The notes below the pieces were generated by a model, which saw nothing but the letters and a program-made list of their open reading frames with translations, searched no databases and had not been told where the DNA came from. Positions 44,077 to 52,082 of a stretch of DNA of 64,000 nucleotides are shown here, in pieces; positions within the stretch are counted from its first letter, which is position 1, and each line of letters opens with the position of its first letter. Location: NCBI RefSeq assembly GCF_026000295.1, contig NZ_AP026769.1, positions 248,001-312,000 of the forward strand. The letters run 5' to 3'. The DNA comes from Helicobacter suis HS1. GTDB taxonomy: Bacteria > Campylobacterota > Campylobacteria > Campylobacterales > Helicobacteraceae. A program made the translations under genes and the position numbers.

Positions 44077-46134
44077 ATGCAAAAACCAGACATCATCATC
44101 ATTGAATCCCCCAACAAGATTAAAAAGATTGCCAGCATCACAGGAGCTAAAGTCTTTGCCACTATAGGGCATTTTATGGAGCTTGAGGGCATTGAGGGGG
44201 AGAGTTTTACTCCCAAGTTTGTCTACAAAACAGACAAGAAACAGCAGATTTATGCAATGATTGAGCAATGCAAAAACAAGAGAATTTGTATTGCCACAGA
44301 TCCAGATAGAGAGGGCTATGCCATTGGCAAGATGTTTTATGAGAAAATCAAAAATGTGGCTAAAGAGGTGTTTAGGGCAGAGTTTCACGAGATTACAGAG
44401 AGTGGCATTATACGAGGCTTAGAAAATGCCCTGTTATTTGAAAACACGAACTTTAATTACTACGAAAGCTTTTTAGCTAGAAGTGTGAGTGATTATTACA
44501 TTGGCTTTTCTCTCTCCCCTTATCTAGGGGATTGCTTGCAACAAAGAAAGGGCAATAGTGCAGGCAGAGTACAAACCCCTTGCTTAAAACTCATTGTAGA
44601 TAGAGACAAGGAGATAGCAAGCTTTAAAGCCCTGCCAGAGAGCCAGAGGGTGAGCTACCAAATGCAGGCTAAAATCTATGATGAACACAATAAAGAGGTC
44701 ATTTTGAGGCATTGTGATAGTGAGGGCAAGGAAATCAAGTTTGAAAGCCAAGAGCAAGCTCTAGCAGTGCTTGCACCTCTTAAAGAGTGCAAAGTGGCTT
44801 TAGTGCTAGACATCAAACACTCTACAACCTCAAGCCCACCTCCCAAGCCCTTTATCACCTCTAGCCTTTTGAAAGCAGGCAGTAGCCAACTGGGCTTAAG
44901 CACACAGAAAGTCCAAGAATACGCCCAAAAGCTCTTTGAAGCAGGGTTGATCACCTACATTAGAACTGATGCAGAAACACTCAGTCAAGAATTTTTGGAG
45001 AAGGCAGAGGAATTTTATAAGCCTATTTATCCAGATTGCTATGAGCGCAGAGCTTATAAGGCTAAGAATAGCCAAGCAGAAGCACACGAGGCTATTAGGA
45101 TCACACATTGCCACAAATTTGAAGACACACAACATCTCTTAAATCAAGCAGGTATGACAGATAGTCAGGCTCAAGCTCTATACAAACTTATTTTCCAAAG
45201 GACACTAGAAAGTCAGGGCAAAGTAGCTATCTATGCCAAGCAAGATTTGCTTTTCAAAATCAAAGACCACTACTTTAAGTGCAGTGTGCGTTCCTTGCAA
45301 GAGGCGGGGTATTTAGACATGTTTAAACGCACAGAGCAAGCAAAAGACACAGAACAAACAGAGAACGAGCAAATGGCACATTTGGATTTAAAAGTAGAAA
45401 GTGTGGTTGGTCTGATTGCTTTAGAGATAGCTAAAATCCATAAACATGCTAAGAGTGCCTACGCAGAAGCTAGCTTCATAGAAGTCTTAGAGAAAAATGG
45501 CATAGGCAGACCTAGCACCTATGCAAGTTACTTACCAAAACTCCTCAGTAGAGAATACATCCACATCACACCAGATAAAAAACGCGTTGTGAATGCTACC
45601 CATAAGGGGCAAAAGGTCATCAGTATTTTTGAAAAGAGCCCTTATAGTTGGATTGTGGATACCCAATTTAGCGCCTTAATGGAGGAGCTTTTAGATAAGA
45701 TTGCTAGAGAGGAGTGTAGCTATCTGGAGTATATGCAAATGATTGCTAAGAAATGCCCACAGATGCCAAGCCTTGCTCAAAGAGAGGAGTATCCACTTAG
45801 AGCCCCTAAAGAGAGCCAAATTAAGTATGTGCAGGACATTTTAAGGGACTTGAACATGGAGCTACCTAGTGAGTTTGCTGGCTATGCTAGGGATGATAGA
45901 ATCACTAAAGCCTTTTTAGACAAATTCATCCCCAAACACAAAGAGATCAGAGAAAAGGCTAAACAAGAGGGGCATTGTCTAGGCAATGGTGCTCCTGCAA
46001 ATAAACCCGCTACTGACAAGCAAATTGCCTTTGCAGAAAGCTTGGCTAAAAAACACAATGTGAAGTTGCCTAAAGATTACAAGAGTAATATGCAGGTGTG
46101 TAGTGGCTTTATTGAGGAGTGGAGGGGGAAATAA
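44077..46134 (+). CDS. topA: Type IA DNA topoisomerase of the element
   Basis: 685 residues, a second TopA in addition to the expected chromosomal one. Toprim IIIIESPNKIKKI and ATDPDREGYAIG; SAGRVQTPCLKLIVDRD; active-site Tyr294 in LITYIRTDAE; GIGRPSTYASYLP. It lacks the C-terminal zinc fingers of chromosomal TopA and instead ends with a helical domain (AFAESLAKKHNVKLP). TopA genes of this type are standard in TnPZ-like islands and probably handle supercoiling during transfer or excision. Confidence 0.93.
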   Translation: MQKPDIIIIESPNKIKKIASITGAKVFATIGHFMELEGIEGESFTPKFVYKTDKKQQIYAMIEQCKNKRICIATDPDREGYAIGKMFYEKIKNVAKEVFRAEFHEITESGIIRGLENALLFENTNFNYYESFLARSVSDYYIGFSLSPYLGDCLQQRKGNSAGRVQTPCLKLIVDRDKEIASFKALPESQRVSYQMQAKIYDEHNKEVILRHCDSEGKEIKFESQEQALAVLAPLKECKVALVLDIKHSTTSSPPPKPFITSSLLKAGSSQLGLSTQKVQEYAQKLFEAGLITYIRTDAETLSQEFLEKAEEFYKPIYPDCYERRAYKAKNSQAEAHEAIRITHCHKFEDTQHLLNQAGMTDSQAQALYKLIFQRTLESQGKVAIYAKQDLLFKIKDHYFKCSVRSLQEAGYLDMFKRTEQAKDTEQTENEQMAHLDLKVESVVGLIALEIAKIHKHAKSAYAEASFIEVLEKNGIGRPSTYASYLPKLLSREYIHITPDKKRVVNATHKGQKVISIFEKSPYSWIVDTQFSALMEELLDKIAREECSYLEYMQMIAKKCPQMPSLAQREEYPLRAPKESQIKYVQDILRDLNMELPSEFAGYARDDRITKAFLDKFIPKHKEIREKAKQEGHCLGNGAPANKPATDKQIAFAESLAKKHNVKLPKDYKSNMQVCSGFIEEWRGK

Positions 46135-46191
46135 AAGGATTATTTAGAGAATACCCGCCAACTCTTTGAGAAAAAAGTACAGAAACTAGTA

Positions 46192-46197
46192 TATAAT
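46192..46197 (+). promoter_or_regulatory. -10 box for antitoxin/Doc operon
   Basis: TATAAT; it overlaps an in-frame ATG at 46196, which therefore cannot be the start. Confidence 0.5.
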
Positions 46198-46228
46198 GGT
46201 GGCTAAAATACGAGGCAAGGAGTCATCT

Positions 46229-46399
46229 ATGAGAAGACTTTCTCTCAAGCACAGGCAAGAAGTAGATAGCAAACAATTGCAGTATGGACAGGTGATGAGC
46301 GAACGCGACAAGGCAGTCCAAAGGGCTAGGGAGAATTGCAGAAAAGAACTTGAAAAACCTGAAGTGAGAGCAGTTTTTGAGCGTTTAGCTGACAAATAG
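46229..46399 (+). CDS. Putative antitoxin paired with Doc
   Basis: 56 residues from ATG 46229 (AAGGAG 6 nt upstream). Charged helical peptide beginning MRRLSLKHRQEVDSKQ and ending AVFERLADK. Its stop overlaps the Doc start (TAGTG), the usual antitoxin-toxin layout. It does not show an AbrB-type N-terminus like Phd, so it may be a different antitoxin class; function is inferred from position. Confidence 0.6.
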   Translation: MRRLSLKHRQEVDSKQLQYGQVMSERDKAVQRARENCRKELEKPEVRAVFERLADK

Positions 46400-46878
46400 T
46401 GCTGTATTTGACATTAGAGGAAGCGGTTACTATCCACGATGAGATCGTAGATTTAACAAAGGGTTTGAGGGGTTATAGCCAAACAGGTATTGGCTACTTA
46501 GCCAGTGCCTTAGAAAATATCCAAAATGATGATTTCTACCCATCATTTTGTGATAAGCTTGCACACTTGATATTTTCTTGTATCAAATTTCACCCTTTTA
46601 GCGATGGTAACAAGCGCACCTCCATTTATCTTGGGATGCATTTCTTAGACATTAATGGTTATTGCCATGATAACTTTGCGAGCACTTTAGAAGATGTAGT
46701 GGTGCAAGTTGCAGAGGGGACAATAGGTAAAACAGATTTAAAAAACATCTTAGAACAGTACTTGCAATCTCTCAAACAGGACAGGATGCCTACCCCAGAT
46801 AATAATCCACACAGCGATGCATATCCTGATCCTCTTACCACAAATCCTCCCACCCCCTCCAAGCGCAGGCGCAGGTAA
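46399..46878 (+). CDS. doc: Doc-type Fic-fold toxin with basic C-terminal tail
   Basis: 159 residues, starting at GTG 46399. Fic motif HPFSDGNKRT (H65) is intact and of the Doc kind (GNKR), which phosphorylates EF-Tu in P1 Doc. TIHDEIVDL near the start also fits Doc. The protein is about 35 residues longer than P1 Doc; the extra tail is Pro-rich and ends TPSKRRRR, possibly a T4SS secretion signal. Translationally coupled to the upstream antitoxin. Confidence 0.85.
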   Translation: MLYLTLEEAVTIHDEIVDLTKGLRGYSQTGIGYLASALENIQNDDFYPSFCDKLAHLIFSCIKFHPFSDGNKRTSIYLGMHFLDINGYCHDNFASTLEDVVVQVAEGTIGKTDLKNILEQYLQSLKQDRMPTPDNNPHSDAYPDPLTTNPPTPSKRRRR

Positions 46879-46885
46879 TGAACAT

Positions 46886-47047
46886 ACTTTAGAGAGCCTG
46901 CAGGAGTTACACCCTCTTAATCCTAACATCTTTGTTCTCATCACAAATTGGACTAGTTTGCCAGAGAAAGAACAATGCGCCCAAAAGATTCAAGAAAAAT
47001 ATAAACATCTCTCTTTCTTTTACTTCAAGCACTCTAAAATCTTAGAA
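46886..47047. repeat. 162-bp duplicated segment of parA
   Basis: Identical to 47338-47499 (offset 452 bp). Here it is out of context, between doc and the parA start. Confidence 0.95.
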
Positions 47048-47062
47048 GAGGAGCTAAAGCAC

Positions 47063-47616
47063 ATGATCATCTCTGTGATCAACAAAAAAGGTGGTGTAGG
47101 CAAAACAGCTTTTAGCTTTTCCATTGCTAAGGATTTTGGATTGTTTTTACAGAGCAATGACAATTCTCTTATTGAACAGCTTTATCAGGGCAAAGCTAAG
47201 ATCAGTGCTTATCCTAAGTTAATACCTTTCAAAGTAAGGAGCAACCAGAGAGAAAAAAGCCCGGACGCATAGAGATTCTTAAAGCCAGCGATGTGCTACT
47301 TGTGCCCTGCACCCCGCTTTATAATGCTATCTTGCGCACTTTAGAGAGCCTGCAGGAGTTACACCCTCTTAATCCTAACATCTTTGTTCTCATCACAAAT
47401 TGGACTAGTTTGCCAGAGAAAGAACAATGCGCCCAAAAGATTCAAGAAAAATATAAACATCTCTCTTTCTTTTACTTCAAGCACTCTAAAATCTTAGAAA
47501 ATAGCATGCAACAGGGATTGAGCTTTACAGAACTTGCTAGCCGCAGTCCTTTGGCCAAGAATGCCTACAAGCACTTTATGAACGAGTATACCCGCCTTTT
47601 AAACACTCTATCTTAA
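47063..47616 (+). pseudogene. parA: ParA-type partition ATPase, frameshifted
   Basis: MIISVINKKGGVGKTAFSFS is the ParA/MinD deviant Walker A start. After AKISAYPKL the frame is lost in foreign-looking sequence (about 47226-47270) and resumes from EILKASDVLLVPCTPLYNAI in another frame to a normal C-terminus. The Walker A' region expected between is missing. The intact form would be about 215 residues and would stabilise the circular form of the element. Confidence 0.85.
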
Positions 47617-47627
47617 TAAGGAAAATC

Positions 47628-47872
47628 ATGGATAGCATAGATGCAGCCTTAACCCTACCACACGCGCTTTTAAACCCCTCTCTTAGTATCTTAATATTAG
47701 CTTAAATATTGAAAGTATCTCTTGAGCAAAACAGGTGAACTTCCCTATTTACTATACCGTGCAGTTATACTTTTCAAAAGAGGAATATGAAAAACTAGGA
47801 AAACTAGCCTATGAGGAGGCAGAGAGTGTAAGCTCTTATATCAAGCGCCAGATTGTAAAGATGTTGCGCTAG
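47628..47872 (+). pseudogene. Small ParB/RHH-like partner of parA, disrupted
   Basis: Begins MDSIDAALTLPHA then runs into an 89-bp segment copied from 48113-48201, and the genuine C-terminal part reappears in another frame: YTVQLYFSKEEYEKLGKLAY to IKRQIVKMLR, a ribbon-helix-helix motif. GGAAA lies before the ATG. In the native state a protein of about 60-70 residues. Confidence 0.55.
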
Positions 47873-48113
47873 TTAGGGCACACTCCTAAGTAGCCTTGAG
47901 CTTGCAAGTTGTAGCACGATTAGACTAAAAAGCCCACCACTAAGAAAAGAGGAGGTTTTAGAGTGGGCACAATATGGTGTGCCTTTGCAAGAGGAGCTAG
48001 AGCCCACATACCAAGCACCAAGCGCTCCGCCATTGCCTGATGAGCCTTGGCTAGATAGCATGAGCACAGAGGATGAGGGGCAAGAGTTTTAAAAGAAGAA
48101 TACATAAAATTAA
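47662..48113. repeat. 451-bp imperfect tandem duplication, unit 1
   Basis: Ends (47662-47750 and 47937-48113) are identical to 48113-48201 and 48388-48564; the 186-bp middle differs. The unit starts exactly where the second begins. Confidence 0.9.
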
Positions 48114-48564
48114 CGCGCTTTTAAACCCCTCTCTTAGTATCTTAATATTAGCTTAAATATTGAAAGTATCTCTTGAGCAAAACAGGTGAACTTCCCTATT
48201 TTAGGCACTTTAGTAAGGATACACACTTTAAATTTTAAGCTTAATTTTGATCTAACACTGGCTAGCTTGCGCTTTTCCTCTAAAAATGCCATATTCAAGG
48301 TTATATTTAGCATCAAAGGACAGCCACATGCAAAAACCAGAGACAGAGGCACAAACAGAACCCCTAGCACTCACAGAGGGCAGTTACCCACTAAGAAAAG
48401 AGGAGGTTTTAGAGTGGGCACAATATGGTGTGCCTTTGCAAGAGGAGCTAGAGCCCACATACCAAGCACCAAGCGCTCCGCCATTGCCTGATGAGCCTTG
48501 GCTAGATAGCATGAGCACAGAGGATGAGGGGCAAGAGTTTTAAAAGAAGAATACATAAAATTAA
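48113..48564. repeat. 451-bp imperfect tandem duplication, unit 2
   Basis: Second unit, containing the intact 71-residue ORF at 48328; likely the original. Confidence 0.9.
48328..48543 (+). CDS. Small acidic protein with PWLDS motif
   Basis: 71 residues, AAAGGA before the ATG. Acidic and Pro-rich: LRKEEVLEWAQYGVPLQEEL and DEPWLDSMSTEDEG. Similar PWL motifs (EPWIES, KPWLET, KPWLDA) occur in the protein at 51333, so they may share a partner. Part of its 3' half is duplicated at 47937-48098. Function unknown. Confidence 0.55.
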   Translation: MQKPETEAQTEPLALTEGSYPLRKEEVLEWAQYGVPLQEELEPTYQAPSAPPLPDEPWLDSMSTEDEGQEF

Positions 48565-48576
48565 GGGAGAGAAAAA

Positions 48577-49695
48577 ATGAGCAAATCTTGGGAAGCAATG
48601 GGTTTAACCGAACAAAAAACAGCCTTTAGAGATTTCCTAGCTAATGAAATTAATTTGGCTCTTGAGCAAGGCTTGACCTTTAAGCCCAATAATAGAGCCT
48701 ATAACACCTATTCAGGTAGTGCTTATAGTGGCTTGAACGCCTTGATTTTAGATGCTAAACAGCAAGAGGGCAATTATACTAGCAATGCGTGGATTAGTCT
48801 TGAGGAAGCCCAACACTTAGGAGCAGATTCTAGAGAGCTAGAGTTCATCCACAACAACACAGAGTCTAGCCAAAACCCTCAAGGCTCAATCAAAAAGGCG
48901 AGCATTAGCTACATTAAGACCCATGAAATACAAAGTGTCCAAAAGAAAGACGCTAATGGCAATCCCATTCCCGTATTGGATGCCAATGGCAACCAACTCC
49001 ATGACAGATATGGCACATACTTGTTTGAAATGGAAAAAGTGCGTGTAGAAATCCCCCCTAAATTAGAGATCAAGCATCTCTACAATATAGAATGCTTTAA
49101 GAGCCTTGATCAAACACGCCTAAAACCTCTAGATTCTAATAGTCTTAAGTCTATGTATGTTGGACAGTACTTCTCCACAGAAAACCAAAATCTAGTGATT
49201 TACGATCTCTCCGCCAAGCTCACAGGAGCGCAATACCAAAGGGTGTTAGACTATGCAAGCCAGTATAACCAACACAACCAGCAACACTCTCAAGACAAGC
49301 AATACCCAAGAAATGCTCAGAATAGACAGCAATACCCACAGGGGCAAATACAAGGCGCTAAAGCTAACCAGCCACTCCAAAACAATATGCCTTATGGTGC
49401 AAACCAACCACACCAGCAATACAGCCAACAATCCTTAAACCAAGCGCCTGAGTTCAACCAAACAAGCCAACATAACCAAGAAATAGCAATGCCACAAGGA
49501 TTGGCTACTCCAAATTCTGGAGAGGCAGATATGGTGCAGATGATGCGCACAATGATGCAACTGGTGCAAGAACAACACAAAACCATCCAAAAGATGGCTC
49601 AAGAGATCGCATGGCTTAAGCAACAGCAACACACCCAAAACAATGCCCTAAACGCAGTACACTTTGCAACTCCCTCTAAGGGGAGGGGGCGCTAA
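48577..49695 (+). CDS. ArdC-like protein with Gln-rich tail
   Basis: 372 residues. Residues 1-190 form an ArdC-like domain (antirestriction, ssDNA-binding in known ArdC): AYSGLNALILDAKQQ, NAWISLEEAQHLGAD, NPQGSIKKASISYIK, KHLYNIECFKSLD, homologous to the start of the giant protein. The middle is Gln/Asn-rich and disordered, followed by a helix (IQKMAQEIAWLKQQQ) and a tail ending ATPSKGRGR. The tail resembles Doc's TPSKRRRR. It may protect single-stranded entering DNA and could be co-transferred. Confidence 0.75.
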   Translation: MSKSWEAMGLTEQKTAFRDFLANEINLALEQGLTFKPNNRAYNTYSGSAYSGLNALILDAKQQEGNYTSNAWISLEEAQHLGADSRELEFIHNNTESSQNPQGSIKKASISYIKTHEIQSVQKKDANGNPIPVLDANGNQLHDRYGTYLFEMEKVRVEIPPKLEIKHLYNIECFKSLDQTRLKPLDSNSLKSMYVGQYFSTENQNLVIYDLSAKLTGAQYQRVLDYASQYNQHNQQHSQDKQYPRNAQNRQQYPQGQIQGAKANQPLQNNMPYGANQPHQQYSQQSLNQAPEFNQTSQHNQEIAMPQGLATPNSGEADMVQMMRTMMQLVQEQHKTIQKMAQEIAWLKQQQHTQNNALNAVHFATPSKGRGR

Positions 49696-49707
49696 AGCAA
49701 AATTGCC

Positions 49708-50517
49708 ATGCACTACAATCCCCAATTCTTAGACCAGTTACAGATATTAAACTCAGAGCAAAAACAACAGCTAGAAGCTCTGAGTTTTAACTTTAATGAT
49801 TTTGCAAAGATGCAGGGCTGTATTGATAAATTGCGCTTTGATTTTATCTATTCCTCCGCTCAGATTGAGGGCAACACCTATGATAAGTTAGATACACTCG
49901 CTTTACTAGAAGAGGGGCTAACTGCTGGGGGTAAGAAATATAGCGATGCTAAAATGATTTTAAATTTAAGAAATGCTTTTGATGTGATTCTTAAAGAGGA
50001 TTTACCCATTAGTTTAGAGACTTGCCAAAAATTGCATGCTATTTTGTCTCAGGAACTAGTTTCTACTAACAATTGTGGGGTGATGCGTAACCACAATATT
50101 ACTGGTATCACAGGCACTTCTTATCTACCCCTTGCATGTGGAGATAGACTCCATACAGAGATGAAGCACTTATTTAAACAATATGCTAGCCTTGATCACC
50201 CCTTTGAGCGGGCTATTTATTTGCACAATAATCTGTGCTATTTGCAATATTTTGAGGATTGCAACAAACGCACGGCAAGGTGTATGCAATTTTTATCTCT
50301 TAAAAATGATAATCAAATGCCATTGGTGCTTGTAGATGATGATCCAACGCTTTATAAGCAATACAGAGAAGCTTTGATTGTCTATTACGAGAGAGGGGAT
50401 TATCAGAACTACCTAGATTTTTTTATCCAAACCTATCAGAGAGAAGCCACATTTTTAAAAGAAGTGCAAGCATTGGCACACCATAACCAAACTACACCTC
50501 ATAGAAAGCGGAGATAA
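49708..50517 (+). CDS. fic: Fic-family protein, class II, catalytic His replaced
   Basis: 269 residues. The N-terminal inhibitory helix motif [S/T]xxxE[G/N] is present as S50-AQI-E54-G55. At the Fic loop the sequence is LQYFEDCNKRTAR (179-191); compared with HPFx(D/E)GN(G/K)R, the catalytic His position is Gln180 and Gly is Cys185. AMP transfer would thus be impaired, unless the family uses another base; I recall similar loops in Campylobacter fetus island Fic proteins. C-terminus TTPHRKRR is basic. Follows the ArdC-like gene by 12 nt. Confidence 0.85.
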   Translation: MHYNPQFLDQLQILNSEQKQQLEALSFNFNDFAKMQGCIDKLRFDFIYSSAQIEGNTYDKLDTLALLEEGLTAGGKKYSDAKMILNLRNAFDVILKEDLPISLETCQKLHAILSQELVSTNNCGVMRNHNITGITGTSYLPLACGDRLHTEMKHLFKQYASLDHPFERAIYLHNNLCYLQYFEDCNKRTARCMQFLSLKNDNQMPLVLVDDDPTLYKQYREALIVYYERGDYQNYLDFFIQTYQREATFLKEVQALAHHNQTTPHRKRR

Positions 50518-50520
50518 AAA

Positions 50521-51336
50521 ATGGATAACTTCCTTAATGGCTTTTTGAAAGCGTGGCGCTCTTGGCGCAGTGATGGGAGGGAGGCTTTTATGCGTGCTTT
50601 TTTGCAGGAAGTGCAACAAGCCAAACCCCATGATTCAGAACATTTTTTTACACTCTTAAAACAAGAAATGCAGGCGGTGAGTGCTACTAGAAGTGTAGCA
50701 GATCAACAAGACATCTTGGCAGTTAGTGATTATATAGACACCCTCAAAGAAGAGATGCAACACACTTTAGACAATACTTTAGAGCAAGCCCAGATAAAGC
50801 CAGAGTTATTAGAGCGTAGTAAGAGCGCTACTGGGCAGATAGAGCAACAAGAGGCCCAACAATTGACACCATTGTTCCAAGGGCTCCAAGAGCAACAACA
50901 AATAATCCACAAGATGGCTCAAGAGATTGCACGGCTCAAAGTCCCACAACTCCCAGAGAGCTTAGAAGAACAAGAGCTCCTACAAAGCATTTCAATTTTT
51001 AAAGATGAAATCCAAGAGATAGTAACAGAACAACCAAACAGATTAGAGCAAGAGTTAGAAACATCTGAAACTAAAAACTTGGTAGGGCAAAGCCCAGAGA
51101 GTAACTTAAAAGCAGTAAGCCAGTCTGAGCAGTTGGATAAGTCAGAACAAGGCTTAGAGGTAACTAACAAGACCCCAGAGCCCAAACAGACTCCACCACA
51201 AGCCACAGACATAGAAAACAAATATGCCAAACTGCACAGCTACTTCAAGCAAGTAGAACTAGATGTGCAACAAAAGCGCATCAAGACCACAAACCAAGTC
51301 CAAACCAACAACCAAGCACAAACAAGAGCCATATGA
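50521..51336 (+). CDS. Coiled-coil Gln-rich protein of unknown function
   Basis: 271 residues. N-terminal helical domain (FLNGFLKAWRSWRSDGREAF), then Gln/Glu-rich coiled coils, including IIHKMAQEIARLK, similar to the end of the ArdC-like protein. Its last codons (NQVQTNNQAQTRAI) come from a 36-bp segment copied from 51736-51771, so the native C-terminus is uncertain. Overlaps the next gene by 4 nt. Confidence 0.6.
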   Translation: MDNFLNGFLKAWRSWRSDGREAFMRAFLQEVQQAKPHDSEHFFTLLKQEMQAVSATRSVADQQDILAVSDYIDTLKEEMQHTLDNTLEQAQIKPELLERSKSATGQIEQQEAQQLTPLFQGLQEQQQIIHKMAQEIARLKVPQLPESLEEQELLQSISIFKDEIQEIVTEQPNRLEQELETSETKNLVGQSPESNLKAVSQSEQLDKSEQGLEVTNKTPEPKQTPPQATDIENKYAKLHSYFKQVELDVQQKRIKTTNQVQTNNQAQTRAI

Positions 51337-52082
51337 CAGAGGATGAGCTCAAAGTCCTATTGGTGCTCTCACAAAAACAGCCTAGCAAGCTCACCCAAGA
51401 ACACCTTAATCTCATTAATGACGCTTTAGAGCAAGCTCATGGCAATAAGCACATGCAAGATAGAGGCTTGCAATTGAGTGTCAAAGCCGTGTTAGGATAC
51501 CCCTTAGAGACAGAGCACTACACCACCATCCAAAGCTATGTGCAACAATGCCAAGCAAGCTTAGAGCCTATGGATGGCAAGGTTGCTGGTGCGATGCATC
51601 AATATTTAGCAAAAATGCAAAAGAGCAGAGAAACCCCTACAGAAAGCCAAGCAAGCCAGCAAGAAGCAAGCCAAGCAATAAAAGCAACAACAGAGCAAAG
51701 CCTAGATAGCACACCACCCACCACAGACAGATACCCAAACCAAGTCCAAACCAACAACCAAGCACAAACAACCCCTACTCTAAACAGCACAGCCCAGCAG
51801 GATGTAGAACAAAAGCCCAGTGTTCATCTAGGGTCTGCTACAACAAATAGTTACACCACTTCAGATGAACTAGACCAACAAGCACAGACCAATACTCAAG
51901 CCCAACCCGCTTTAAATAACATGCCAATACCTGAGCCGTGGATAGAATCCCAAAACTCTAGCAAGCCTTGGTTAGAGACGCAGACACAAGATGCACAAGT
52001 ATCCCATGCGCAAACAGCCCAGCAAGAAGTTCCAAAACCTTGGCTAGATGCTCCAGCAAAACCTAGAGGCAGAAGACGTTAA
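51333..52082 (+). CDS. Disordered Gln/Pro-rich protein with repeated PWL motifs and Arg tail
   Basis: 249 residues. A helical first 90 residues (LKVLLVLSQKQPSKLTQEHL), then a disordered Gln/Thr/Ser-rich region with spaced motifs PEPWIESQ, SKPWLETQ and PKPWLDAP, ending KPRGRRR. Motif spacing suggests a repeated docking peptide; the basic end suggests a VirD4 signal. Stop abuts the next ATG (TAATG). Confidence 0.6.
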   Translation: MTEDELKVLLVLSQKQPSKLTQEHLNLINDALEQAHGNKHMQDRGLQLSVKAVLGYPLETEHYTTIQSYVQQCQASLEPMDGKVAGAMHQYLAKMQKSRETPTESQASQQEASQAIKATTEQSLDSTPPTTDRYPNQVQTNNQAQTTPTLNSTAQQDVEQKPSVHLGSATTNSYTTSDELDQQAQTNTQAQPALNNMPIPEPWIESQNSSKPWLETQTQDAQVSHAQTAQQEVPKPWLDAPAKPRGRRR

